Shown here: positions 30,328 to 38,267 of the stretch, piece after piece | How positions within the stretch are numbered: the first letter of the stretch is position 1 | How the letters are laid out: every line of letters starts with the position of its first letter | Origin: Gillisella terrae | GTDB taxonomy: Bacteria > Pseudomonadota > Alphaproteobacteria > Rhizobiales > Rhizobiaceae | DNA length: 64,000 bases | Reading direction: 5' to 3' | Assembly: GCF_004801395.1 (NCBI RefSeq) | Contig: NZ_SSOA01000002.1 | Coordinates: 558,001 to 622,000, forward strand | Notes under the pieces: generated by a model | What the model was told of the DNA's origin: nothing | Seen by the model: only the letters and a program-made list of their open reading frames with translations | Databases searched by the model: none | Position numbers and translations under genes: made by a program

Positions 30328-31251
30328 ATGACATCAATCAACAGTTTTTACCGCGACCCGAATGCAGCCGCAAATGCCACCCGGCTGTTTTCGAATATCA
30401 CAACACAAGCATCTCAGGCCAACCAAACCTTTCAAAGTCCTCTAACCGTCCAGAGTCCAAAGACTTCAGATGAGGACATGGGCTTCACGTCACGCCAAAG
30501 GGCCTTGGCGCGAATCATCGAAATTCTCTCTCTTGGCGACAGTGCCACAAAAGATCAGGCCAGTGTCAGCGAAAGCAATGGCTATATTACCAGCGCCAGC
30601 GGCACGCAGGGTGATGACACGCTGACCTTTACCGGTCGCGGTCTATATAATGTCGATACCGGAAACGGCGATGACAATGTGATTGCCAAAAGCGCCCTCA
30701 TCGCCGGTGTCTCGCTGGGCGATGGCAAGGACAGCCTCAAAGCAAGCGGCGGCTTGATTGCCGATGTTGATGGCGGAGCGGGCAATGACGACATTCAACT
30801 GACCGGCTCGCTGATCATGAATGTCAGCGGCGGCGACGGCGATGACACCATCAAGGCCTCTGGCAAAGCGCTGATCGGCATTGATGGCGGCGATGGCAAC
30901 GACACCATGTATCTCGAAGGTGCCCGCATTTTTGCCTCTGGTGGCAAAGGCAATGACACCGTGACCATTCATCAGACAGACAAAGCCAATGGCATTGCGG
31001 AATACGCCTTTGCGGCTGGCGATGGACAAGACACCATCGCCACAGACGGCCCGCTGTCGCTTCGCTTCAAAGGCTATAATGCCAGCGATCTGACTGTCAG
31101 CCGTGAGAAGGACAATCTCGTCATCACCATGAAAGGCTCTGATGACAAGATCACCGTGAGCCTGCGTGATGCGAATAACGCGGCCAATAACGCCCCTGCG
31201 CAGTATCAATTTGTCTCCGACAACGGGCAGACCGTTCTCAAGATTTCCTGA
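30328..31251 (+). CDS. RTX-like protein with 19-residue Gly/Asp repeats
   Basis: A 307-residue protein whose centre (residues 92-204, bases 30601-30939) is six tandem units, five of exactly 19 residues and one of 18. Each unit carries one GGxGxD-type calcium-binding turn followed by a hydrophobic strand. A seventh and eighth motif (GGKGND, AGDGQD) follow at wider spacing. The C-terminal part (LRFKGYNASDLTVSREKDNLVITM) resembles the domain that ends many type I secreted RTX proteins. The N-terminal 90 residues are polar, without a Sec signal. Secretion through a type I system is likely, but no transporter genes are adjacent. Function unknown. Confidence 0.75.
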   Translation: MTSINSFYRDPNAAANATRLFSNITTQASQANQTFQSPLTVQSPKTSDEDMGFTSRQRALARIIEILSLGDSATKDQASVSESNGYITSASGTQGDDTLTFTGRGLYNVDTGNGDDNVIAKSALIAGVSLGDGKDSLKASGGLIADVDGGAGNDDIQLTGSLIMNVSGGDGDDTIKASGKALIGIDGGDGNDTMYLEGARIFASGGKGNDTVTIHQTDKANGIAEYAFAAGDGQDTIATDGPLSLRFKGYNASDLTVSREKDNLVITMKGSDDKITVSLRDANNAANNAPAQYQFVSDNGQTVLKIS

Positions 31252-31543
31252 AACCGCGACGTCAGCAAGGCATTTTGAATATCTCTAGCCGCGCCCCTTG
31301 CTTTTCCTGGAGATCTGCGTATAAGCGCGCTGTTCACAACACCCGGTCTTTCGGCTGGTGGCTGAACGGAGGGCCGGCAAACTTGTTTTGCCGTCAGAAA
31401 CGAAAAGCGTTTCGGCCTCCCGTGTCTCCGCTCTCGACCGTCTCGTACAAACGCTTTTCTTGCCGTGGTTCACCACTCAGGAGCAGTCGTTGGGGCTTAG
31501 CGCCGTACCGGGTGATGACAACCGCAAGAAAGGCAAAGCTATC

Positions 31544-31984
31544 ATGGCTCTTTACGAACATGTATTCCTTGCCCGGCAGGATATGTCCGCACAGCAGGTT
31601 GATGCCCTCGTCGAACAGTACAAGGGTGTTATCGAAGCTCATGGCGGCAAAGTCGGGCGCGTAGAAAACTGGGGCCTCAAGTCCCTGACCTACCGCATCA
31701 ACAAGAACCGTAAGGCGCATTATGCGCTGATGGACATCGAAGCAACAGGCGAAGCGATCCACGAAATGGAACGCCAGATGCGCATCAACGAAGACGTTCT
31801 TCGTTACATGACTGTTGCTGTTGAAGCCCACGAAGAAGGCCCATCTGCCATGATGCAGAAGCGCGACCGTGACGACCGTCCACGTCGCGATGGTGACCGT
31901 CCTGATCGTGGCGACCGCGGTGATCGCGCACCTCGCGAAGGCTTCGGTGATCGTCCGCGCCGTCCGCGCGAAGACCGTGCGTAA
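31544..31984 (+). CDS. rpsF: 30S ribosomal protein S6
   Basis: S6 binds 16S rRNA together with S18 in the platform of the small subunit. The first ~95 residues are the S6 fold ([32 protein letters not shown]). The last ~45 residues are a highly charged tail rich in Arg, Asp and Gly ([14 protein letters not shown]), likely disordered; such tails are common in alphaproteobacterial S6. An in-frame start far upstream (31358) is rejected because ribosomal protein homology begins at 31544. The gene opens the rpsF-rpsR-DUF2232-rplI operon. Confidence 0.97.
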   Translation: MALYEHVFLARQDMSAQQVDALVEQYKGVIEAHGGKVGRVENWGLKSLTYRINKNRKAHYALMDIEATGEAIHEMERQMRINEDVLRYMTVAVEAHEEGPSAMMQKRDRDDRPRRDGDRPDRGDRGDRAPREGFGDRPRRPREDRA

Positions 31985-31997
31985 GGAGATTTGAACA

Positions 31998-32249
31998 ATG
32001 GCTGATACATCTTCCTCTTCACAGGTTCGCCGTCCTTTCCATCGCCGTCGCAAGACGTGCCCTTTCTCCGGCGCAAATGCTCCGAAGATTGATTACAAGG
32101 ACGTACGTCTTCTGCAGCGCTACATTTCTGAGCGCGGCAAGATCGTTCCTTCGCGTATCACAGCGGTTTCCCAGAAGAAGCAGCGCGAACTGGCCAAGGC
32201 CATCAAGCGCGCCCGCTTCCTCGGCCTGCTGCCATACGTTGTTGCATAA
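31998..32249 (+). CDS. rpsR: 30S ribosomal protein S18
   Basis: An 83-residue primary partner of S6. [29 protein letters not shown] and the basic [26 protein letters not shown] are diagnostic. A strong AAGGAG Shine-Dalgarno sits 13 bp after the rpsF stop. Confidence 0.98.
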   Translation: MADTSSSSQVRRPFHRRRKTCPFSGANAPKIDYKDVRLLQRYISERGKIVPSRITAVSQKKQRELAKAIKRARFLGLLPYVVA

Positions 32250-32355
32250 TTTTGCAATCTGATGTTTCGGCTCCCGTTTGTTCGGGGGCCGTCTCCTTTT
32301 CACGATGGGCGTGAATCGGAACCCTGAAAAACCCATGTTGAGGTTTTCGTGCTAG

Positions 32356-33381
32356 ATGGCGCAAACCTCTAACTGCACGATGCGCAGGACAGCGACCTTG
32401 AAAAAACTTGATGGAAAATTGCTGCTGACCGGTTTTCTTGCCGGTGTGACCGCCATATTTCTGGTTCTGGCGGCCAATGCGCAACCGTCTTTTTCTTCCG
32501 TCTTTTATGCAGCATCAGCGCTTCCTGTGATGATTGTTGGCATGCGCTGGGGCAATATGGCCGCAATTGTTGCCATTATCACGGCGGCCATTGCCGGAGC
32601 CCTGGCTGTTTCCCCGCTTTTTGCGGCGGCCATGGCCGTGTTCACGCTGCTTCCCGCTGGCTGGATCAGCCATCTTGCCAATCTGGCGCGCCCCGCATCG
32701 GAAATTGGCGGACCGAAACATCTCATGGCGTGGTTTCCGCTGTCGGACATCGTGATGCATCTGTGCGCTCTGGTCTGCATGGGCGTGATCTTTCTGGGCA
32801 TGTTGATTGGCTATAATGCTGATTTCGTTGGCAATATGATTGATGCCTTGATGCAGGCACTGGCGGAGCGCGATCCAACGGTTGTTGCCAGCCTGACCAA
32901 CACGTCCAGCATAAAATCGACAATGCTGTTGACCTTGCCCATCGTACAGGCGGGCATGTGGGTCATCATGTTGTTCACGGCTTACTATGTTGCCAGCCGC
33001 ATTGTTGCTGCCTCCGGTGCGTCCACCCGCCCGCGTGAAGATATTCCATCGGCCCTGCGGATGAACCGCAACGCGCCCTTTATCTTTTTGGCGGGCATAG
33101 TTGCCTGTTTCATCGGCGGCGTTCCGGCCCTCATTGGTGCCACGGTTTGCGGTGCCTTCGGCGCAGGCTTTCTGCTTGGCGGCTTTGGCTCCATCCATCT
33201 GCGCACCCGCGGCAAGGAATGGCGGCTGCCAGCGCTCATTCTGTCTTACATGGCAACACTTATGGTGTTTCCAGCAATCTTCATCATCATTCTCGGCCTC
33301 ATCGATACACGGCGCACGGTTGCCCTCACGCCACCGAGGACGGGCGGCAATTCCAATGATGGCAACACACCAAACACTTGA
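32356..33381 (+). CDS. DUF2232 polytopic membrane protein
   Basis: A 341-residue integral membrane protein with about eight hydrophobic helices and a short polar C-terminal tail. It matches the DUF2232 (YybS-like) family that commonly sits between rpsR and rplI in Rhizobiales. Function is not established. YybS-type proteins resemble S-component/ECF-like membrane folds, but that link is weak here. An alternative ATG 24 bases downstream (32380) is possible. Confidence 0.8.
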   Translation: MAQTSNCTMRRTATLKKLDGKLLLTGFLAGVTAIFLVLAANAQPSFSSVFYAASALPVMIVGMRWGNMAAIVAIITAAIAGALAVSPLFAAAMAVFTLLPAGWISHLANLARPASEIGGPKHLMAWFPLSDIVMHLCALVCMGVIFLGMLIGYNADFVGNMIDALMQALAERDPTVVASLTNTSSIKSTMLLTLPIVQAGMWVIMLFTAYYVASRIVAASGASTRPREDIPSALRMNRNAPFIFLAGIVACFIGGVPALIGATVCGAFGAGFLLGGFGSIHLRTRGKEWRLPALILSYMATLMVFPAIFIIILGLIDTRRTVALTPPRTGGNSNDGNTPNT

Positions 33382-33398
33382 ACTGAAAGGATAATACC

Positions 33399-33974
33399 AT
33401 GCAAGTGATTCTTCTTGAGCGCATCGCCAAGCTTGGCCAGATGGGCGAAACTGTTAAGGTTCGTGACGGCTTTGCCCGTAACTACCTTTTGCCAACCGGC
33501 AAGGCTCTGCGTGCCAATGCTGCCAACAAGGCACGTTTTGAAGCTGAGCGTGCAACGCTTGAAGCCCGTAACCTTGAGCGCAAGTCTGAAGCGCAGGCTG
33601 TTGCTGACGTGCTGAACGGCAAGTCCTTCGTGGTTGTTCGCTCTGCTGGCGAAACCGGTCAGCTCTACGGTTCAGTTGCTGCGCGCGACATCGTGGAAGT
33701 TCTGGCTGCTGAAGGCTTCAACATTGGCCGCAACCAGGTTGAGCTGAACAACCCAATCAAGACCATTGGTCTCCACACTGTTGTTATGCACCTGCATTCT
33801 GAAGTGGAAATCTCGGTTGAGATCAACGTTGCTCGCTCCGCTGAAGAAGCCGAGCGCCAGTCCAAGGGCGAAAGCCTCACATCTGCTGACGCCATCTACG
33901 GCGTTGACGAAGATGCTCTGCGTCCAGAAGACTTCTTCGATCCAGACGCTGACCGTGACGGCGACGACGAATAA
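33399..33974 (+). CDS. rplI: 50S ribosomal protein L9
   Basis: L9 binds domain V of 23S rRNA and extends from the L1 stalk base. The N-terminal domain [36 protein letters not shown] is canonical. A long helix follows ([17 protein letters not shown]), then the C-terminal domain. The total of 191 residues includes an acidic tail ([11 protein letters not shown]) that makes it longer than E. coli L9 (149). It is the last gene of the operon and has a strong terminator. Confidence 0.97.
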   Translation: MQVILLERIAKLGQMGETVKVRDGFARNYLLPTGKALRANAANKARFEAERATLEARNLERKSEAQAVADVLNGKSFVVVRSAGETGQLYGSVAARDIVEVLAAEGFNIGRNQVELNNPIKTIGLHTVVMHLHSEVEISVEINVARSAEEAERQSKGESLTSADAIYGVDEDALRPEDFFDPDADRDGDDE

Positions 33975-33997
33975 GCCTATCCATCTTTGGATATGCC

Positions 33998-34027
33998 AAC
34001 GCCCGGATCGCAAGATCCGGGCGTTTT
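33998..34027 (+). terminator. Rho-independent terminator after rplI
   Basis: AACGCCCGGATC gcaa GATCCGGGCGTT with a TTTT continuation, 24 nt after the stop. A near-perfect 12-bp stem. Confidence 0.9.
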
Positions 34028-34035
34028 GCATTCCC

Positions 34036-34143
34036 CTACTGCATAATTCCTTAAATCGGAATCGATTTAAGGTGAAAATTATGCAGCAGGCTTAAAGTGT
34101 TACAGCGTCCTTTGTGCGCCATATTTGGCGCACGGCGCTGTAG
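34036..34143 (+). repeat. A/B palindromic mosaic repeat, copy 2
   Basis: Unit A (from 34036, CTACTGCATAATT ... AATTATGCAGCAG) followed by unit B ending GCGCTGTAG at 34143. It has the same order and orientation as copies 1 and 3. Its last two bases are also the first bases of the D element that follows. Confidence 0.9.
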
Positions 34144-34505
34144 AGTTTGTCAGGGAAAAGCGGAATCCAATTTTCCCGAATAGACAAACGAAAACAAGGA
34201 AATCGAGAATCTGTTCGGTTCAGTTTCATAGTACACGACACAAACGCCTTTATGTGCCGTTTACCCCCCTCTGGCTTGCCAGCCATCTCCCACACAAGGA
34301 GGGAGATCGGATAGGCGCTCCCGCTCGTTTCTCATAATGAACTCGTGATTTCCGACACATAGGACGTATGCTGTTGAGCAATAGGGTTGCTTTTTGTCGA
34401 TCTCCCTCCTTGTGGGGGAGATGCCCGGCAGGGCAGAGGGGGGTGAGCTATACGGTAAAACCTATGCGTCGTGTACTGTGGTTCAATTTGAACCTGACAA
34501 ACTCT
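34142..34505. repeat. D element with 13-bp terminal inverted repeats, interrupted by a C element
   Basis: AGAGTTTGTCAGG at 34142-34154 is repeated in exact inverse as CCTGACAAACTCT at 34493-34505. The left part continues GGAAAAGCGGAATCC, as in the shorter D copy at 36592. The copy at 36592 ends in an uninterrupted hairpin, whereas here the corresponding hairpin is split at about 34230/34482 by the C element and its flanks. No protein is encoded. Confidence 0.75.
34263..34444. repeat. C palindromic repeat, copy 1 (nested inside D)
   Basis: Two inverted arms of about 46 bp. The left begins ACCCCCCTCTGGC and ends GGGAGATCGG; the right is its inverse, ending GCAGAGGGGGGT. Each arm itself folds around ATCTCCC ... 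GGGAGAT. The spacer between arms is unrelated to that of C copies 2 and 3. Outside the arms, AGTACACGAC and GTCGTGTACT form a further 10-bp inverted pair, unique to this copy. Confidence 0.85.
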
Positions 34506-34614
34506 ACTGCATAATTTTCACCTTAAATCGGAATCGATTTAAGGTGAAAATTATGCAGCAGGCTTAAAGTGTTACAGCGTCCTTTGTGCGCCATATTTGG
34601 CGCACGGCGCTGTA
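34504..34614 (+). repeat. A/B palindromic mosaic repeat, copy 3
   Basis: Unit A here is an almost perfect palindrome (CTACTGCATAATTTTCACC ... GGTGAAAATTATGCAGCAG), followed by unit B ending GCGCTGTA. It is a direct repeat of copy 2, and the two copies bracket the D/C composite. Confidence 0.9.
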
Positions 34615-34686
34615 AGCATCAGCTGAAAAGTCGGAACCGTTGGCTGCTCTCCCGAAGAGATGCGCCACAATGGCAGTGCCGCCCCG

Positions 34687-35478
34687 TTACCACAGAAGCG
34701 ATGTACGCCGCCGCAAAGGATAGATTGCCGAAAATCGCCCATCATCCACATCAATCACCTGACAATACACCCCATAAATCTCGGCGATCATATCCGGCGT
34801 CAGCACCTCCCGACAGGGACCGACCGGCAGAGCTTTGCCCCGGTCCAGCACCAACGCCTTGCTGGCGTAGCGTGTGGCCAGGTTCATATCATGCAGGATC
34901 ACCAGTGTGATGATGTTATATTGACGGGTATAGGCTTGGACCACGTCCAGCATGTGCAACTGATTGGCCAGATCCAGTGCGGATGTCGGCTCATCCAGCA
35001 AAAGCAGCTTTGGCCTTCGCACCAGCGCCAGCGCCAGCGCAATCATTTGGCGCTCACCGCCCGACAGGGTTGATGGCTTCAGATTTGCAAACCGGGTCAG
35101 GCCCAAAATCCCAAGCGTTTCTTCCGCCTTGGTGAAATTGTCCTTCGCTACCTTCCAGGTGTGACGCCCGCCGCTCTGGGCCAGTAGCATCAATTCAAAC
35201 ACGCTCATTTGTACGCTTAAGTGCGCGAGATCCTGCGCGACATAGCCAACCAATTGCGCGCGGGCAAAAGGTGCGGCATGCAGCAGATCGACATCATCAA
35301 TCATCGCCTGTCCTTGCGCTGGGCGCAGACCACACAGACCTTTCATGAATGTCGATTTGCCGGCACCATTTGGCCCCAGAACCGCCAGCACTTCACCGGG
35401 ATGCACGGTCAGCGCCATGGGCTTGATAATCTGCCGCCCACCAATGGCGACCTGATAATCTTGCAAAGTGAGGCTCAC
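34687..35478 (-). CDS. ABC transporter ATP-binding protein (iron/heme type)
   Basis: The ATPase subunit of a FecCD-type importer for iron-siderophore, heme or cobalamin. The 263 residues have Walker A GPNGAGKST, Q-loop VAQDLAH, signature LSGGERQ, Walker B LLLLDEPTSALD and the H-loop VILHDMN. It overlaps the permease gene by 4 nt (35475-35478). It resembles HmuV/FecE more than BtuD, but substrate assignment from an ATPase is unsafe. Confidence 0.92.
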   Translation of the reverse strand: MSLTLQDYQVAIGGRQIIKPMALTVHPGEVLAVLGPNGAGKSTFMKGLCGLRPAQGQAMIDDVDLLHAAPFARAQLVGYVAQDLAHLSVQMSVFELMLLAQSGGRHTWKVAKDNFTKAEETLGILGLTRFANLKPSTLSGGERQMIALALALVRRPKLLLLDEPTSALDLANQLHMLDVVQAYTRQYNIITLVILHDMNLATRYASKALVLDRGKALPVGPCREVLTPDMIAEIYGVYCQVIDVDDGRFSAIYPLRRRTSLLW

Positions 35479-36563
35479 AGGGCATCTCCCTTGGTATGTC
35501 TCATCACCAGAACGATGAAAAATGGCAGGCCCGCAAGGGCTGTTACCATGCCAAAGGGCAGCACGGCGCCGGGCACAATCACCTTGGTGGCCAAGGAAGC
35601 CACAGTTGCAAAAACAGCCCCGACCGCCACGGTGGCCGCTATGGTAAATCGGTGGTCCTCACCCGTCAGCATCCGCGCAACATGTGGCCCAACCAGCCCG
35701 ATGAAACCTACAATGCCAACAACGGCTGTGACCGAGCCTGCAAGCAGTGCCGAAATGACCAGCATGATGATGCGCATGCGCCGCACCGGCACGCCAAACA
35801 CCACGGCCTGTTCGCCAAAGCTGCGCAAGGCCGTCAGCAACCACGCATGAAAAAGAACGATGGGAATCATTGCGAGGCTTAAGCCTCCCGCGATGCCAAC
35901 CTTGAGCCATGTGGCGCGCAGCAGCGACCCCATCAGCCAAAAGACGATGCTCTGCAACTGATCGACGCTCGCCATATATTGGATCAACGACAGCAGCGAA
36001 CTGAACACAAAATGCAGGGCAATGCCCAAAAGCGTGATGGATTGAACGCTCTTGCCGCCTTTGGAGAGCAACAAAACCAACCCCGCAGCCAGCAAGGCAA
36101 AGACAAAGGCATTGACCGCCGTGACCAGTTCCAGAGGGATGAAGGGCATGATCGAGGTCAGCGACACGCTGAATCCAAGCGCCAAAGCAGCACCAAAACC
36201 AGCCGCAGACGAAACTCCAAGCGTGAAAGGTTCGGCCAGCGGGTTGTCCAAAATCGTCTGCATGAGCAGGCCGGACAGCGAAAGGCTGACGCCGGTTACC
36301 AGTGCCATCATCGTCATGGGCATGCGCAAATCCCAGACGATAAAACGGGTGCCGGGATCAACTGTGGTCGGCGAAAACAGAGCATTCAGCACCTGCGTCA
36401 TCGTCAAGGTGCCCGAGCCCACGGCAATATCGACGATGCAGGTAAAGGCCGCGATTAGAAAAAGCGTCAGGACAAGGGCAATCCTGAGCACCACTGATCG
36501 GTCGTAGTGACGGCTTGCCCCTGTGTCCATGACAGATCGATCCATCGGAGAATAGGCGCTCAT
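35475..36563 (-). CDS. FecCD-family ABC transporter permease
   Basis: A 362-residue inner-membrane permease with about nine to ten helices. GTRFIVWDLRMPMTMMALVTGVSLSLSGLLMQ is the conserved FecCD entry region. GFIGLVGPHVAR is the EAA-like loop that contacts the ATPase. It forms the pore of the importer with the downstream ATPase. A 97-bp palindromic repeat lies between it and the upstream substrate-binding protein gene. Confidence 0.93.
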   Translation of the reverse strand: MSAYSPMDRSVMDTGASRHYDRSVVLRIALVLTLFLIAAFTCIVDIAVGSGTLTMTQVLNALFSPTTVDPGTRFIVWDLRMPMTMMALVTGVSLSLSGLLMQTILDNPLAEPFTLGVSSAAGFGAALALGFSVSLTSIMPFIPLELVTAVNAFVFALLAAGLVLLLSKGGKSVQSITLLGIALHFVFSSLLSLIQYMASVDQLQSIVFWLMGSLLRATWLKVGIAGGLSLAMIPIVLFHAWLLTALRSFGEQAVVFGVPVRRMRIIMLVISALLAGSVTAVVGIVGFIGLVGPHVARMLTGEDHRFTIAATVAVGAVFATVASLATKVIVPGAVLPFGMVTALAGLPFFIVLVMRHTKGDAL

Positions 36564-36591
36564 GATGTCTCACGCAGGTTGTTTAGAGCTT

Positions 36592-36688
36592 GTCAGGGAA
36601 AAGTGGAATCCGGTTTTTCTGATCAGACAAACGAAGACGGGGAGGTTTAGAGACTGTCAGGTTCAATCTGAACCTGACAGTCTCTAAA
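36592..36688. repeat. D element with perfect terminal hairpin
   Basis: It begins TTTAGAGCTTGTCAGG and continues GGAAAAGTGGAATCC as in the element at 34142. It closes with a perfect 20-bp inverted repeat (arms 36646-36665 and 36669-36688, 3-nt loop). It sits in the intergenic space of the iron importer operon. Confidence 0.8.
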
Positions 36689-36747
36689 ATATGACAGAAA
36701 CACACCGCCGGGAGCGATGTGTTTCAAAATTTCTATTTTCAGTCTGA

Positions 36748-37893
36748 TTAATGAACTTTTGGAGCCTGAACGCCAAAGGTGAGCGGCGTATCCTTGGGCA
36801 GGTCCGTGAGGGTCGCGACCAGCGTGTGCAGCGTTGCGTTTGGATCGAGATCCTTCAGGCGATCAGGATAAAAGGCTTTTGCCATATATTCGATGGCAAA
36901 AATATTCCATGGGCTGGCGTAGAGCTGGTGATAGAGACCAATGACACGGCCATCGGTAATCGCTTTGATGTGATCAAAGCCCTGACGACGCTCCAGCGCA
37001 CCAAGATCAGATTCGATCTTGGCCTTGTCATTGGTAAAGCCCAACGGTGGAGAGACCGAGCCTGCATTGGTAAACGGTGAGCCGCTCATGACAAAAACAT
37101 CCGGAGCCGCCGAGATCACGCTCTCCATCGTCACATCGCCGGTGCGGGTTTTCAGCAAGGTGCTGCCAAGGTTGATACCGCCTGCGGCCTGCGCCAGCTT
37201 GCCAAAAAAGACATCGCCATGGGTGAAGCAGCAGGTATCCAACCCCTTCTGCCCTGCCTTGGCTTCGACAAACACTTTTGGCTTGGGCGCACCGTCAATG
37301 GCCTTTTCAACGGCCTTCAAATGGCTTTCATAGAAATCCGCGAATTCCTTGGCTTCCTTTTCCCGGTTCAGCACCTTGCCAAGAAGGCTGACCGTTTTCG
37401 GTGCGTCCACCGCCGGGTCCACCTGCGTATCAATCATCACCACAGGAATGCCCAGCTCTTTCAGCCGTGCCGTGACATTGGCATCATCCAGAGCCGGCTT
37501 GACGCGGGCCTGCACAATGACCAGATCGGGTTTGGCAGCCACGATTTGCTCGAGGTTCACCTGCCCCTCATCGCCAAACTGCATATCCACGGCCCGATTG
37601 GCACTTTGAGGCCATTTGCTCTCAAACACTTTCCACGCCTGTTTGTCGGAGCGTGCCAGCAAATTGTTCCACACCACGATGCGCTTGAAAGGATCAGCCC
37701 GATCAAGCAGGGCCAGAGAAAACAGATCGCGGCCGTCCTGCACAACAATGCGCTGCGGCTCGTGGGCAATTTCAACCGATCGGCCAGCGAGGTCGGTGAC
37801 AGTTACCGGGTAATCCGTGGCACCGGCCATGGACGCTGGCAAAACCAGCGCCAGGCCCAAGCAAAACAGCCGAGAAACGCTAAAATTTTTCAT
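36748..37893 (-). CDS. Periplasmic iron-type ABC transporter substrate-binding protein
   Basis: A class III solute-binding protein (FepB/BtuF fold) of 381 residues with a Sec signal peptide ending near MAGATDYP. DLAGRSVEIAHEPQRIVV is the typical first strand. The rigid connecting helix and the second lobe (RQGFDHIKAITDGRVIGLYHQLYASPWN) follow. It is the first gene of the SBP-permease-ATPase operon on the minus strand. The start at 37893 places the signal peptide correctly; an upstream in-frame start would add 20 residues. The ligand is probably an iron complex, by family. Confidence 0.88.
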   Translation of the reverse strand: MKNFSVSRLFCLGLALVLPASMAGATDYPVTVTDLAGRSVEIAHEPQRIVVQDGRDLFSLALLDRADPFKRIVVWNNLLARSDKQAWKVFESKWPQSANRAVDMQFGDEGQVNLEQIVAAKPDLVIVQARVKPALDDANVTARLKELGIPVVMIDTQVDPAVDAPKTVSLLGKVLNREKEAKEFADFYESHLKAVEKAIDGAPKPKVFVEAKAGQKGLDTCCFTHGDVFFGKLAQAAGGINLGSTLLKTRTGDVTMESVISAAPDVFVMSGSPFTNAGSVSPPLGFTNDKAKIESDLGALERRQGFDHIKAITDGRVIGLYHQLYASPWNIFAIEYMAKAFYPDRLKDLDPNATLHTLVATLTDLPKDTPLTFGVQAPKVH

Positions 37894-38267
37894 TGTCAAA
37901 ATATCCTTCTCTGCAACGCAATTGTGGTGCATCAAGAGCGGCACGTGTTGCACACGCGCTCTTCTTTCATCTTGAACGCGTACTCCTCCATAAACTTGAT
38001 TTGGTCAATCATGTTAGGCGCACATTTTTGTGAACGCTCCGTATTGTGTTTATGGCCCGGACTTGAGTCCTTTGGCTTGGCAAGGAAAATCACAGTCCCA
38101 TGCAGGCAAAATGTGCCGTCTGTGGATAAATGGGAGAACGCATGTTTCCGTTCCACCATGGGGGTCAGGCGCGGTATGATGCGCGCAAGACGGTTGACTA
38201 TCCAAACCGCAGGCGACAAACCCCACCCTTGATATAGAGACTCCAGAGAAGAAAGCGGTCGTCCACA
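37894..38267. other. Divergent intergenic region, iron transporter / dnaB
   Basis: 374 bp without a gene. It must hold promoters for both the iron importer (minus) and dnaB (plus). The only recognisable element is the candidate IRO motif at 37997. No riboswitch fold or repeat family member was seen. Confidence 0.5.
37997..38011. promoter_or_regulatory. Candidate IRO (RirA) operator
   Basis: TGATTTGGTCAATCA fits TGA-N9-TCA, the iron-responsive operator described for the rhizobial iron regulator RirA, and has 5-bp inverted arms. It lies 104 nt upstream of the substrate-binding protein start. The motif has low information content and could occur by chance; the location upstream of an iron-type importer is the main support. 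Confidence 0.4.

Noticed and set aside
30328..31251. RTX-like gene as a haemolysin or toxin
   Set aside because: It is short and has no hydrophobic pore domain or acyltransferase partner; only the repeat is shared.
31850..31984. Charged Arg/Asp tail of S6 as a frameshift artefact
   Set aside because: Similar acidic/basic tails are common in alphaproteobacterial S6, and the downstream ribosome binding site for rpsR follows normally.
34036..34614. Repeat cluster as a CRISPR array
   Set aside because: The units are long palindromes of different families without regular spacing or unique spacers of even length, and no cas genes are near.
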